From contig UQUQ01000008.1 in NCBI GenBank assembly GCA_900544265.1, forward strand, positions 15,654 through 79,653: a stretch of DNA of 64,000 bases, in the 5' to 3' direction. The position numbers and the translations under genes are program-made. The notes under the pieces were generated by a model. That model had not been told where the DNA came from and searched no databases. It saw only the letters and a list, made by a program, of their open reading frames with translations. Of the stretch, positions 9,103 to 20,337 are shown piece by piece. The stretch is from an uncultured Alistipes sp. GTDB taxonomy: Bacteria; Bacteroidota; Bacteroidia; Bacteroidales; Rikenellaceae. Each line of letters opens with the position of its first letter. Positions within the stretch are counted from its first letter, which is position 1.

Positions 9103-9140
9103 AAAAAACCGGACCGACTGGCCAGTCGGTCCGGTTTTTT
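9103..9140. terminator. Bidirectional intrinsic terminator between DUF454 and typA
   Basis: A perfect 13+13 bp palindrome (arms 9109-9121 and 9122-9134, ccggaccgactgg and its complement) is flanked by six A on the left and six T on the right, so it can terminate transcripts from both convergent genes. Confidence 0.9.
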
Positions 9141-9161
9141 GCCGGTGTAGCGTCGCGGCGG

Positions 9162-10961
<1,800 letters not shown>

Positions 10962-10985
10962 AGAACAGAATCGAATTTTGTGCTG

Positions 10986-11022
10986 CAAAGGTAACAAATT
11001 CTCCGGAAAAATACTATTTTTG
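10986..11022. promoter_or_regulatory. Divergent promoters for typA and aroB
   Basis: Minus strand TACCTTTG (10993-10986) precedes typA by 24 nt; plus strand TATTTTTG (11015-11022) precedes aroB by 28 nt. Both fit TAnnTTTG and give ordinary leaders of about 20-25 nt. Confidence 0.55.
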
Positions 11023-11050
11023 TCTCTTCCCGAATGAAAAACATCCCTGC

Positions 11051-12067
11051 ATGAAACCTGCGTTCAATGTCGGCGGCCGGAGCGACATTTACATCGGCCC
11101 GGCGGGGGAGCTGCTCGGCGGCGTGCTGCCCGCAGGACGCATCGTCGCACTCTCCGATACGACGGTCGCCCGCTGCTGCGGGGAGTTGCTGGCTCCCTAC
11201 GAGTGCGTGCTCATCGGCACGGGCGAGCAGAACAAGACGCTGCGCACCGTCGAGACGGTCTACCGCCGCTTCATCGAACTGGGCGTCGACCGCCGGACCT
11301 TCGTCCTGGCCGTCGGCGGAGGCATCGTCACCGACGTGGCGGGCTTCGCCGCGGCGACCTACATGCGCGGCGTGGCCTTCGGCTTCGTGCCGACGACCCT
11401 GCTCGGGCAGGTCGACGCCGCCGTGGGGGGCAAGAACGGCGTGAATGTCGACGGTTACAAGAACATGGCCGGGACCTTCACGCAGCCGCGTTTCGTCATC
11501 TGCGATCCGGCGCTGCTGCGCACGCTTCCCGACCGCGAGTTCCGAGCCGGACTGGCCGAGGTGGTCAAGGCGGCCGTCATCGCCGATGCCGACCTCTTCG
11601 CCTGCATTGCGCAGAGCACCTTCGGGCAGCTGCGCAGCGACGCGGAGCTGCTTGCGGACGTCGTGGCGGCGGCGGTCCGCGTCAAGACCGACATCGTCGG
11701 GCGCGACGAGCGCGAACGGGGCGAGCGGCGCAAGCTCAACCTCGGCCACACGCTGGCCCACGCCATCGAGAAATGCTCGCCCGCGATGAACCACGGCGAG
11801 GCCGTGGCCGTCGGTACGGCCCTCATCGCCGATGCCGCCGTGCGGCTGGGCGTGCTTTCGGATGCCGACCGGGTGCGCATCCGGGAGCTGCTCGCCCGCC
11901 TGGGCTTCGATCTGACGCCGCCCGTGGCGATGCCGCTCCTGCTCAAGGAGGTCGTCAGGGACAAGAAGAGCGAGGACGGCCTGCTGCATGTCGTCCTGCC
12001 CGTGGGCATCGGCGACTGCACCGTGCGTCCGATGACCCCCGAGTCCTTTGCCGCCCTCTTCGACTGA
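11051..12067 (+). CDS. aroB: 3-dehydroquinate synthase AroB
   Basis: AroB makes 3-dehydroquinate from DAHP, the second step of the shikimate pathway, using NAD and a divalent metal. 338 aa. The NAD-binding stretch reads VGGGIVTDVAGFAAATYMRG, followed by FVPTTLLGQVDAAVGGKNGV and YKNMAGTFTQP; the metal ligands are in FRAGLAEVVKAAVI and KLNLGHTLAHAIE. The start ATG at 11051 begins the conserved N-terminus. No other aro gene is adjacent. Confidence 0.95.
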   Translation: MKPAFNVGGRSDIYIGPAGELLGGVLPAGRIVALSDTTVARCCGELLAPYECVLIGTGEQNKTLRTVETVYRRFIELGVDRRTFVLAVGGGIVTDVAGFAAATYMRGVAFGFVPTTLLGQVDAAVGGKNGVNVDGYKNMAGTFTQPRFVICDPALLRTLPDREFRAGLAEVVKAAVIADADLFACIAQSTFGQLRSDAELLADVVAAAVRVKTDIVGRDERERGERRKLNLGHTLAHAIEKCSPAMNHGEAVAVGTALIADAAVRLGVLSDADRVRIRELLARLGFDLTPPVAMPLLLKEVVRDKKSEDGLLHVVLPVGIGDCTVRPMTPESFAALFD

Positions 12068-12127
12068 CCGCCCGTCGGCCGGCACCCGCTTTCGGAATGT
12101 CTCTTTTGCTGCCGGTCCATGCCATCG

Positions 12128-12270
12128 GCCGGCAGGCATCTGCTGCGAGGTGGTCCCATCTGCCGGCCGGTGCTTGCTGCGGAGTTGTTCCTCTGCCGGT
12201 CGGCGCCCGTTGCGGGGTGGTCCCTTCTGCCGGCCGGCGTCTTCTATTCTGCCGGCACCCGCTGCCGGTT
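12128..12270. repeat. 34-bp imperfect tandem repeat downstream of aroB
   Basis: Units beginning gccgg start at 12128, 12162, 12195, 12229 and 12251; the first three are 33-34 bp and share a gccggNcggNgc...ggtggtccc pattern, the last two are shortened. The period is not a multiple of three and no gene covers it, so it is an intergenic minisatellite between the convergent aroB and AraC genes. Confidence 0.7.
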
Positions 12271-12320
12271 AAAACCTGCTGCCGGGTGGCTCGTGCCGTG
12301 CATCCGTGGTCGCCCGCGGA

Positions 12321-13253
12321 TCAGCGGCGGCCCGCCTGCGAGCGGTAGCGCGTGGGGGAGAGTCCGTTCCGCGCGCGAAAGAACTTGCCGAAGGCCGACT
12401 GGTCGGAGAATCCCAACCGGTCGGCAATCTCCCGGATATCGAGGTCCGTACACTCCAGATAGCGCCGTGCGTCGGCGCAGAGCAGCTCCGCGAGGTGCGT
12501 GTAGACGGTATGTCCCGTCACGCGTTTGACGATGCGCGACAGGTAGGTCGTCGAGATGTTCAGCCGGTCGGCGTAGAAGGCCGCATCGTGGTGTGTGCGG
12601 TAGTGCTCGACGGCCGCCTGCTTGAAGAGCCGGAAGATTTCGTCGGCCCGGCCGACGTAGGCCGGGCCCGGGCCGCCGGTCCGGTGCAGCAGTTCGGTCA
12701 CCTGCAGCAGAAACAGACTGCACAGGTGGCGGACGATGCCCCGGCGGTAGGTGACCCACGGAACAAGCCCTCCGGCGAAGAGTGCGGCGGTGCTGCGCAG
12801 CGCGGCGAAGCCGTCGGGGTCGGGGTGGAGGATCGGCGGGCGGAATCCGTCGGGCAGGCGGGTCAGCCGGGCGTACATCGGCTGGCCGTCGGGCAGCGTG
12901 TCGAAGTAGTCGGCGTGGATGCCCACGATCTCGAGGCGGAAGTCGCGGCTGCGGTGGCGGAGTGCGGCGCTCCGGCTCGGCGAGAGGATCAGCAGATCGC
13001 CCGGACGGAGCGTGCGGCTCCCCTCGGCGTCCGATGCGGCGGCAGTGCCGTCTGAAACCAGTCCGAAAAGAAACCAGCGCGCCGGAAATCGAATCTCGTC
13101 ATCCGGCGTGTCGTGTGTTATGCTTCTGAAAAATACGTCGTTGCGGATGTTTGCTTCTGCCTGCACGGCGTGTTTTCCGGTGGTCTGTGCGTTCTTCATG
13201 AGGCGGTGCTTGAGGAGGTCAAAGATAGGTTTTGTTTCGGATTTTACCAACAT
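12321..13253 (-). CDS. AraC-family transcriptional regulator
   Basis: 310-aa AraC/XylS-type regulator. The N-terminal part has a cupin-like sensor (RFPARWFLFGLVSDGTA, then RTLRPGDLLILSPSR); the C-terminal 100 residues form two helix-turn-helices, the first around AAFYADRLNISTTYLSRIVK and the second around LDIREIADRLGFSDQSAFGK, followed by the FFRARNGLSPTRYR signature. It is divergent from the membrane/kinase fusion gene across 69 bp, making that gene the natural target, by inference. Ligand unknown. The first Met at 13253 or one at about 13199 could be used. Confidence 0.9.
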   Translation of the reverse strand: MLVKSETKPIFDLLKHRLMKNAQTTGKHAVQAEANIRNDVFFRSITHDTPDDEIRFPARWFLFGLVSDGTAAASDAEGSRTLRPGDLLILSPSRSAALRHRSRDFRLEIVGIHADYFDTLPDGQPMYARLTRLPDGFRPPILHPDPDGFAALRSTAALFAGGLVPWVTYRRGIVRHLCSLFLLQVTELLHRTGGPGPAYVGRADEIFRLFKQAAVEHYRTHHDAAFYADRLNISTTYLSRIVKRVTGHTVYTHLAELLCADARRYLECTDLDIREIADRLGFSDQSAFGKFFRARNGLSPTRYRSQAGRR

Positions 13254-13322
13254 CGGTTGTTCATTTCAGCGCGGAAACGGAAGAAAAAGGCGAATTTTGC
13301 ACGATTCATTTTGCTTTGTCGC

Positions 13323-14681
13323 ATGAAAAACTACCTCGTCAGACGCTACCTGCTCTTCGTCGTCTCGCTGTTCATCAATGCGTTCGGCATCGCCCTGATC
13401 ACGAAGGCCCTGCTCGGCACGTCGCCCATCACGAGCGTCACCTACGTGTTGAGCATGTTCACCCCGATGACCATGGGTGAGTGGACCATCGTCGTGAACC
13501 TGCTGTTCGTTGTGCTGGAGCTCCCCCTGATGACGCGCGCCCAGCTGAAGGAGGACCTGCGCATCTTCCTGCTCCAGATTCCCATCTCGCTTGGCTTCGG
13601 CTGCTTCATTGACTGGTCGATGGCCGCGCTCGGTTGGCTCAATCCCGGAAACTATGCTGGGCAGATCGCCAGCCTGCTTGTCGGGTGCGTCGTGCTGGCC
13701 GTCGGCATCGCGCTGGAGGTCAAGGTCAATATCGCCATGGCGGCCGGCGAGTACTTCGTGCGGGTCATTTCGCGGCGGTTTCACGGCGAATTCGGCTACG
13801 TGAAGCTCGGGTTCGACCTGACGCTGGTGACGCTGGCCTGCCTGCTTTCGCTCTGGGCGCTGTCGTGCATCCGCGGCGTGCGCGAGGGCACCGTGGTCGC
13901 GGCGCTGGCCGTAGGGCCGATCGTCCACTTCATCAGCCCCTTCTACCGGCGTCTCGACCGCTGGATCGGACTCGGCCGGCAGCAGGCGGACGAGCAGGCG
14001 GACGAGCACCCCGACGATGCCGGCCGCCTGGTGGTCACCATCGCCCGCGAGTTCGGCAGCGGTGGACACCGCCTCGGCGAGATGCTCTCCCGCACGCTCG
14101 GCATTCCCCTCTACGACCGCGAGTTCATCCACCTGGCCGCGCAGGCGAGCGGTATGGACGAGGCGTACATCCGCCGCAACGAGCAGTCCATTCCCTCGTT
14201 CTGGCTCAAGTGCATCTTCGCCCAGAGCAACGGCGCCCGCATGGACCGCAACCTTTCGCCCGACGACGTGCTCTTCGTGGCCGAGAGCCGCATCGTGCAG
14301 CAGCTGGCTGCAAAGGGCTCCTGCATCATCGTGGGCCGCTGTGCCGATTTCGTGCTGGGCGACGATCCCCGCCTCGTGCGCATCTTCTGCTGCACGGATC
14401 CCGACGATGCGCGGCGGCGCTGTGTTGCCGAGTACGGCATTGCGGAGTCGGAGGCCGATGCCGAAATCCGTCGCGTGAACCGCAACCGGCGGATCCACTA
14501 CGAATACTATACCGGCGAACGGTGGGGCGATCCGCACCGCTACGATCTGGTGGTCGATACGGGCCGCATGACCCTCGAAGGGGCCTGCGAAGCCGTCGCC
14601 GTACTCTGCCGCGAGCGGCTCCGCGAAGGGGCCGGAAAACCGGTTCCGCGCACCTCCGCAGCGGCCGAAAAGAAGGCATAG
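13323..14681 (+). CDS. YczE/YitT-type membrane protein fused to a cytidylate kinase-like domain
   Basis: 452-aa two-domain protein. Residues 1 to about 225 are a five- to six-helix membrane domain of the YczE/YyaS/YitT type (LFVVSLFINAFGIALITKAL, then AGQIASLLVGCVVLAVGIAL). After a short acidic linker with a repeated QADE, residues 232-445 resemble the cytidylate kinase-like family: P-loop REFGSGGHRLGEMLSRTLG, IPLYDREFIHLAAQ, CIIVGRCADFVL. In related bacteria as I recall these are separate neighbouring genes. The frame is continuous, so it is a real fusion or a fused annotation of one mRNA. Substrate unknown; possibly an AraC-controlled nucleotide- or metabolite-linked transport system. Confidence 0.8.
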   Translation: MKNYLVRRYLLFVVSLFINAFGIALITKALLGTSPITSVTYVLSMFTPMTMGEWTIVVNLLFVVLELPLMTRAQLKEDLRIFLLQIPISLGFGCFIDWSMAALGWLNPGNYAGQIASLLVGCVVLAVGIALEVKVNIAMAAGEYFVRVISRRFHGEFGYVKLGFDLTLVTLACLLSLWALSCIRGVREGTVVAALAVGPIVHFISPFYRRLDRWIGLGRQQADEQADEHPDDAGRLVVTIAREFGSGGHRLGEMLSRTLGIPLYDREFIHLAAQASGMDEAYIRRNEQSIPSFWLKCIFAQSNGARMDRNLSPDDVLFVAESRIVQQLAAKGSCIIVGRCADFVLGDDPRLVRIFCCTDPDDARRRCVAEYGIAESEADAEIRRVNRNRRIHYEYYTGERWGDPHRYDLVVDTGRMTLEGACEAVAVLCRERLREGAGKPVPRTSAAAEKKA

Positions 14682-14692
14682 ATCCGCATCCA

Positions 14693-14803
14693 CGCATCCG
14701 TCCGTCCCCGCCCGTCCGCATCCGGCATTGCCTCACCCGGCATTTCCGTCCCGGTTTTTTCGCGTCCGGGGCGCATCCGTCCGTCCCTGCTCGTCCGCAC
14801 CCG
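14693..14803. repeat. Direct repeat of about 32 bp
   Basis: Copies at 14693-14724 and 14772-14803, both beginning cgcatccgtccgtccc and differing at a few positions, lie in the gap between the fusion gene and the malic enzyme gene. No coding potential. Confidence 0.6.
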
Positions 14804-14823
14804 ATGCGGTGCCGTCAAACGGA

Positions 14824-14853
14824 AAGGGCCCGCCGACAATCGGCGGGCCTTTT
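14824..14853. terminator. Intrinsic terminator between convergent genes
   Basis: A 9-bp perfect stem (14827-14835 ggcccgccg with 14841-14849) and a 5-nt loop is followed by TTTT on the plus strand. The reverse side has a weaker T run, so it mainly serves the fusion gene and may also serve the malic enzyme gene. Confidence 0.8.
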
Positions 14854-14872
14854 CGCTTGTTGCGCTTCCGGA

Positions 14873-16153
<1,281 letters not shown>

Positions 16154-16287
16154 GGTTTCGATCCGTTATTTTCCGTGTGATTTGTACGAACGTCCGGACG
16201 CCTGCAAATATTGCGCCCGGACGATAAAAAACAAAACGATGCGTCGGTGTGTCGTGCCGCAGGGAATGACCGCGGTGCGGGTGCGGT

Positions 16288-17292
16288 TCAGAAGAGCGAG
16301 GCGTCGTCGCGCGGCGGGGTGTAGCCCAGGTGACGGTAGGCCAGCTCGGTGGCTTCGCGGCCGCGGGGCGTGCGCTTGAGGAATCCCTCCTTGATGAGGA
16401 AGGGTTCGTAGACCTCTTCGATCGTCCCGGCATCCTCGCCGACGGCCGTGGCTACGGTGTTCAGCCCCACGGGGCCGCCCTTGAACTTCTCGATGATCGT
16501 CGAAAGGATCCGGTTGTCCATGCGGTCGAGGCCCCGCGAGTCGATGTTCAGCGCCGTGAGGGCCGTGCGGGTGATCGGCAGGTCGATGTGTCCGCCCCCC
16601 TTGACCATAGCAAAGTCCCTGACGCGCCGCAGCAGGGCGTTGGCGATGCGCGGCGTGCCGCGCGAACGGAGCGCCACCTCGCGGGCCGCCTCGTCGTCGA
16701 TCGGCACGTCCAGAATGCGGGCCGAGCGCCGGACAATCTGCGCCAGCACCCCGGCGTCGTAGTATTCCAGGTGGCACTGGATGCCGAACCGTGCGCGCAG
16801 GGGCGAGGTGAGCAGGCCGCTGCGCGTCGTGGCGCCGATGAGCGTGAAGGGCGCCAGCTCGATCTGTATGGAGCGGGCCGAAGGCCCCTTGTCGAGGACG
16901 ATGTCGATCTTGTAGTCCTCCATGGCCGAGTAGAGATACTCCTCGACGATGGGGCTCAGGCGGTGGATCTCGTCGATGAAGAGCACGTCGCCCGGATTGA
17001 GGTTCGTGAGCAGTCCGGCCAGGTCGCCCGGCTTGTCCAGCACGGGGCCCGACGTCACGCGCAGCTGCGCTCCCATCTCGTTGGCGATGATGTTCGCCAG
17101 CGTCGTCTTGCCCAGTCCCGGAGGCCCGTGCAGCAGCACGTGGTCGAGCGAGTCGCCGCGCATGAGCGCTGCCTTGATGAAGATGCGGAGGTTCTCGACG
17201 ATCTTGTCCTGCCCGGAGAAGTTTTCCAGCTCCTGGGGGCGGATCTTGTTCTCAAAGTCGAGATCGCTTTCTGTGTTGCGGATGATAGACAT
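16288..17292 (-). CDS. ruvB: Holliday junction branch-migration helicase RuvB
   Basis: RuvB is the hexameric AAA+ motor that, with RuvA, migrates Holliday junctions in recombination and repair. 334 aa: N-terminal [18 protein letters not shown], Walker [16 protein letters not shown], Walker [12 protein letters not shown], sensor [19 protein letters not shown], and winged-helix C-terminus ending [17 protein letters not shown]. The start at 17292 lies 4 nt after a -7 element, so the mRNA is probably leaderless. RuvA and RuvC are not nearby. Confidence 0.97.
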   Translation of the reverse strand: MSIIRNTESDLDFENKIRPQELENFSGQDKIVENLRIFIKAALMRGDSLDHVLLHGPPGLGKTTLANIIANEMGAQLRVTSGPVLDKPGDLAGLLTNLNPGDVLFIDEIHRLSPIVEEYLYSAMEDYKIDIVLDKGPSARSIQIELAPFTLIGATTRSGLLTSPLRARFGIQCHLEYYDAGVLAQIVRRSARILDVPIDDEAAREVALRSRGTPRIANALLRRVRDFAMVKGGGHIDLPITRTALTALNIDSRGLDRMDNRILSTIIEKFKGGPVGLNTVATAVGEDAGTIEEVYEPFLIKEGFLKRTPRGREATELAYRHLGYTPPRDDASLF

Positions 17293-17304
17293 GTTGCAAA
17301 GATA
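17293..17304 (-). promoter_or_regulatory. ruvB promoter, probably leaderless
   Basis: TATCTTTG on the minus strand (17304-17297) is followed by CAAC and the ruvB ATG. The 4-nt spacing equals that at ispE, GSCFA, DUF454 and uvrB. Confidence 0.55.
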
Positions 17305-17426
17305 ACGCTTTTTCGGGGGATTTGCCCGGCACGGCGGGAAAAACTGCGGGGCGGGGCCCGTTTTGCCGGGCGGAACCGGGCGAGTGACCCGATGCGGAGG
17401 GGCGGATGCCGGACCGTGGGCCGGAT

Positions 17427-17556
17427 ACCGGACGGAGGGGAGCCGGACGGAGGGGAGCCGGACGGAGGGGGAGCCGGACGGAGGAGAGCCGGGCGGAGGG
17501 GAATTGGACGGGAGAGCCGGACAGAGGGGAGCCGGACTGAGGAGAATGTCGGACCG
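17427..17556. repeat. G-rich minisatellite, unit about 15-17 bp
   Basis: About eight degenerate copies of gccggacggaggggag fill 17427-17556 in the 394-bp gap between the divergent ruvB and acetyltransferase genes. The rest of the gap (17305-17426) shows no gene or motif that I can support. Runs of four or five G recur at unit spacing, so G-quadruplex formation is possible. Confidence 0.75.
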
Positions 17557-17654
17557 GGGCGGCCTGTCCGAATCTTGTACGAGGCGAATCGGAAAAACGT
17601 AAAAAAGGTTGTTTTTCCCGGAATCTGTCTACCTGCCGGACCGCCCGTTGTCCC

Positions 17655-17662
17655 TAATTTTG
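17655..17662 (+). promoter_or_regulatory. -7 element of the acetyltransferase gene
   Basis: TAATTTTG at 17655-17662 fits TAnnTTTG and lies 24 nt before the ATG at 17687. No clear upstream TTG at the expected distance. Confidence 0.45.
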
Positions 17663-17686
17663 CATCGTAAAACAATTCGTGAGATC

Positions 17687-18256
17687 ATGAACGATATTCT
17701 GGAACGCATGCGCGCCGGGGAGCTGATTCTCGAAACGGACCCCGATTACCCGGCGCTGTACCGTCTCTTCGAGGAGACGATGAGCCTGGTGGGCGAACTC
17801 AATACGGGCTACCATACGGCCGACGGGGTGCGGGCCCTGCTCGAACGCATCTGGGGGCAGCCGCTCGATGCGTCGGTGCGCATGTTCCCGCCTTTCCATA
17901 CGGCCTTCGGCAAGTTCACCCGCGTGGGCAAGGGGGTCTTCATCAACTTCGGGTGCACGTTCCTCGACCGCGGCGGCATCACCATCGAGGACGACGTTTT
18001 CCTCGGCCCGGGCGTGCAGCTGCTCACGGAGAACCACCCCGAGAACCCCGAAACGCGCCACAACGTCTACACGCGTCCCATCCTGCTGCGGAAGGGGGCC
18101 TGGATCGGTGCCGGGGCGCTGATCCTTCCGGGCGTGACCGTCGGCGAGCATGCCATCGTGGGGGCCGGGTCGGTCGTAACGCGCGACGTGCCCGACGGGA
18201 TGATCGTTGCGGGTAATCCGGCGCGGGTGATCCGTCCCATCGACCCGACACGCTGA
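17687..18256 (+). CDS. Hexapeptide-repeat O-acetyltransferase (Maa/NodL/LacA type)
   Basis: 189-aa sugar O-acetyltransferase of the maltose/galactoside acetyltransferase group, transferring acetyl from acetyl-CoA. The left-handed beta-helix is visible as hexapeptide turns (VGKGVFINFGCTFLDRGG, ITIEDDVFLGPGVQLLTENH, GAWIGAGALILPGVTVGEHA, IVGAGSVVTRDVPDG), with the catalytic His in TENHPENP and the closing AGNPARVIRPI. The N-terminal helical region with YHTADGVRALLERIWGQ is typical of Maa. Substrate unknown. Monocistronic. Confidence 0.9.
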   Translation: MNDILERMRAGELILETDPDYPALYRLFEETMSLVGELNTGYHTADGVRALLERIWGQPLDASVRMFPPFHTAFGKFTRVGKGVFINFGCTFLDRGGITIEDDVFLGPGVQLLTENHPENPETRHNVYTRPILLRKGAWIGAGALILPGVTVGEHAIVGAGSVVTRDVPDGMIVAGNPARVIRPIDPTR

Positions 18257-18373
18257 CGCCGCTGCCTCCGCGCTGGACCGTGCCGTTCCCGCGCCGTGCC
18301 GTCTCCGTTTCCGGATCGTGCTGTCTCCGCGCCGGGCTGTGCCGGTCTGCCGCCGCACCCGCTCGTCGGAGAC

Positions 18374-18403
18374 AAAAAAGCGGAGCGACCGCAGTCGCCC
18401 CGC
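18374..18403 (-). terminator. Terminator of the Ig-like lipoprotein gene
   Basis: On the minus strand a 10-bp stem with one mismatch (18403-18394 with 18389-18380) and a 4-nt loop is followed by TTTTTT (18379-18374). Confidence 0.8.
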
Positions 18404-18460
18404 CTGAAAATCGAAGGTTCTTTCTTTTGTTGAGTTATAGAAAGCCCCGGTGAAACCGGA

Positions 18461-19792
18461 TTACCGCTTTGCCACCTGCATCTTCTTCAGCGAATTGTGC
18501 TTGAGCTGCTTGGCAGCCTGCTTGCCCGTGCTGAACGGAACGCTCATCTGGCTGGCATCGCCGATGAAGCACGGTCCGTTGTAGGTTACGGTGTGCGTGC
18601 GGCCTACCACATCCACGATGACGCACTCGAATACCGTGTTGTTGCCTTCGTGGCTTACGACAACCTCTCCGGCTGCGAACGGATACTCCATCATCTCCAC
18701 GTAGTCCGTATAGCCCGAGTAGTCCGACGTGAAGGTGCCGGCATCGGTGCTTCCGGATGCGCCGAGCGTGTAGGTCCCTTCGGGCATCACGATGTTGCTC
18801 ATGTCACTGGGTGCCACGTCGGAGAAGAAGTCGAGGGTGTAGTAGTGTCCGCCGATCTAGGCATACCCTTCGGCATCGAATCCGAGGTCGGAGAGAATGA
18901 CATAGTAGTTCTGCTCGCCTCCAACGCTGAACTGCGTTCCGTAGTAGTCCGCATAGCAGTCGTCGGCAGTGAACGTGATGTCTTCGTAGTCGCCGCCCAG
19001 CGAGGTGTCGTCCAGTACGTCGCACGGGCCGTTGTAGGTCACGTGGTGCGTGCTGCCCAGCTCATCGACGAGAACTGCGTCGACTACCAGGTTGCTGCCC
19101 GAATAGGAGACGGTGACCGTACCGTCCGTGAAGTAGGCGCTGTAGCCGCTTGTCTCGGAGGTGTCCTGATAGCGCGAGTAGTCGCTCGTGAAGGTTCCGG
19201 CCGTCGTCTCGGCATAGCCTCCGATCGTGTAGGTGCCCTCCGGGATCGTGATGTTGTTCAGGTCGTTGGGGGCTGCATCGGAGAAGAGATCAATGATGTA
19301 GTAGTGGCCGTTGGCCAGTGCGTATCCGTCGGCATCGAAGCCCAGGTCGGAGAGGATCACGTAGTAGTTCTCTTCGCCGCTGTTGCTGAACTGCGTGCCG
19401 TAGTAGGTCGCCATGACCTGGCTGGCCTCCAGCGTGATGTCATACTCCTGCGGCGCTGCGGCAACCGTTACCGCGCAGGTGGCCGTGTGGCTGCCGTCGG
19501 TCGTGGTGGCCGTCAGGATCACCTCTCCGGCTGCCAGGGCCGTTACGCTGTTGTCCGAAACGACAACGATGCCGTCGCTGCTCATGGACCAGGTGTAGCT
19601 CTTGTCGGTCGCATCGGCCGGCAGTACTTCGACCGTCAGGGTCTCCGTCTGGCCTTCGGTCAGGTTGAGCGTCGAGGGCGTTACGCTGATGCCGGTTACG
19701 GCCACCTTGCCGTTATTGTCCGAGTCGTCGTCACTACAGCCTACCATCACCATGGCCAGGCCGGCGAGTAAAAGATAGTAGAATCGTTTCAT
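18461..19792 (-). pseudogene. Ig-like (BIG2) repeat lipoprotein interrupted by an in-frame TAG
   Basis: One frame of 444 codons that is broken by a TAG at 18859-18857. Upstream part (311 aa): lipoprotein signal MKRFYYLLLAGLAMVMVGCS, a BIG2-type Ig domain (VTGISVTPSTLNLTEGQT), then the first of two similar repeats of about 140 aa. Each repeat has a YYGTQFS...ENYYVILSDLGFDA block, a GHYY block and an IPEGTYT...GTFTSDYS block. The TAG sits inside the second repeat, where the first repeat has Leu, so TTG to TAG is the simplest explanation. The downstream 119 aa (from 18817) keeps the matching repeat and normal ending. Either a recent nonsense mutation, a sequencing error, or read-through. Confidence 0.8.
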
Positions 19793-19915
19793 AGGGAAAA
19801 AGTTAAGGATTAATAAAAAAAGTTAAGTAAAACAGTAAGTCAAGTGAAACAAACAATTGCGTTCGGCGGTCCGGCATGTATGCGGATAGTCTCGTTTGTC
19901 CGCCTGGAAAATGGG

Positions 19916-19929
19916 GTTCTTGCAAGAAC
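19916..19929. promoter_or_regulatory. Perfect 14-bp palindrome at the lipoprotein transcription start
   Basis: GTTCTTGCAAGAAC is a perfect palindrome that begins about 9 nt after the -7 element of the lipoprotein promoter, so it would overlap the first transcribed bases. This is where a dimeric repressor operator would be expected. Confidence 0.5.
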
Positions 19930-19937
19930 TGTTTTTA

Positions 19938-19967
19938 CAAATGTAAACATAATATTTCATAATGCAA
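19938..19967 (-). promoter_or_regulatory. Strong promoter of the Ig-like lipoprotein gene
   Basis: Minus strand TTG (19967-19965), 19-nt spacer, TACATTTG (19945-19938): a full match to the Bacteroidetes consensus. It implies a long 5' leader of about 140 nt before the start at 19792. Confidence 0.7.
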
Positions 19968-20337
19968 CACGTTTGGCGGTTTTTTTGTAATAATTTTTAT
20001 TATCTCCCTTTTCGGAGCATTCGGAAAGGTTCTGTACGCCTCTTCTTTGAGCCGTTGGAACTTGTTTAACTTTAATGTAATATATTGTATATCAATGTAA
20101 TGTTGCTTAATGGAAATGGAAGGATCCGATGCCTGAAGGCCGAAAGGAGGCCTTTCCCGAAGGAAGAAAAAGGCTCGGAAAATCGCGTTTTTCTATGAAT
20201 TTATTGCTGTTTTAACCGATGCTGGTTACAAATTGTAATGGGATTTGCCCGATCGGCTTCCGATCGTATGCGTATGACCTGTTTGAATGCCGGGACCGAC
20301 GACCCCGGCACGATGAAAATAAACTGCCGCAAAAAAG

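Larger units (their letters stand above)
19793..20337. other. 545-bp A+T-rich intergenic region between divergent genes
   Basis: No gene seen. It holds the lipoprotein promoter and palindrome (19916-19967), a perfect 7-bp stem with 3-nt loop at 20250-20266, and shorter hairpins near 20140 and 20290 just before the hydrolase start. The hairpins may belong to the hydrolase 5' leader. The region is clearly lower in G+C than its surroundings. Confidence 0.6.

Noticed and set aside
17427..17556. Repeat array as CRISPR
   Set aside because: Units are 15-17 bp, directly adjacent, degenerate, with no spacers and no cas genes.
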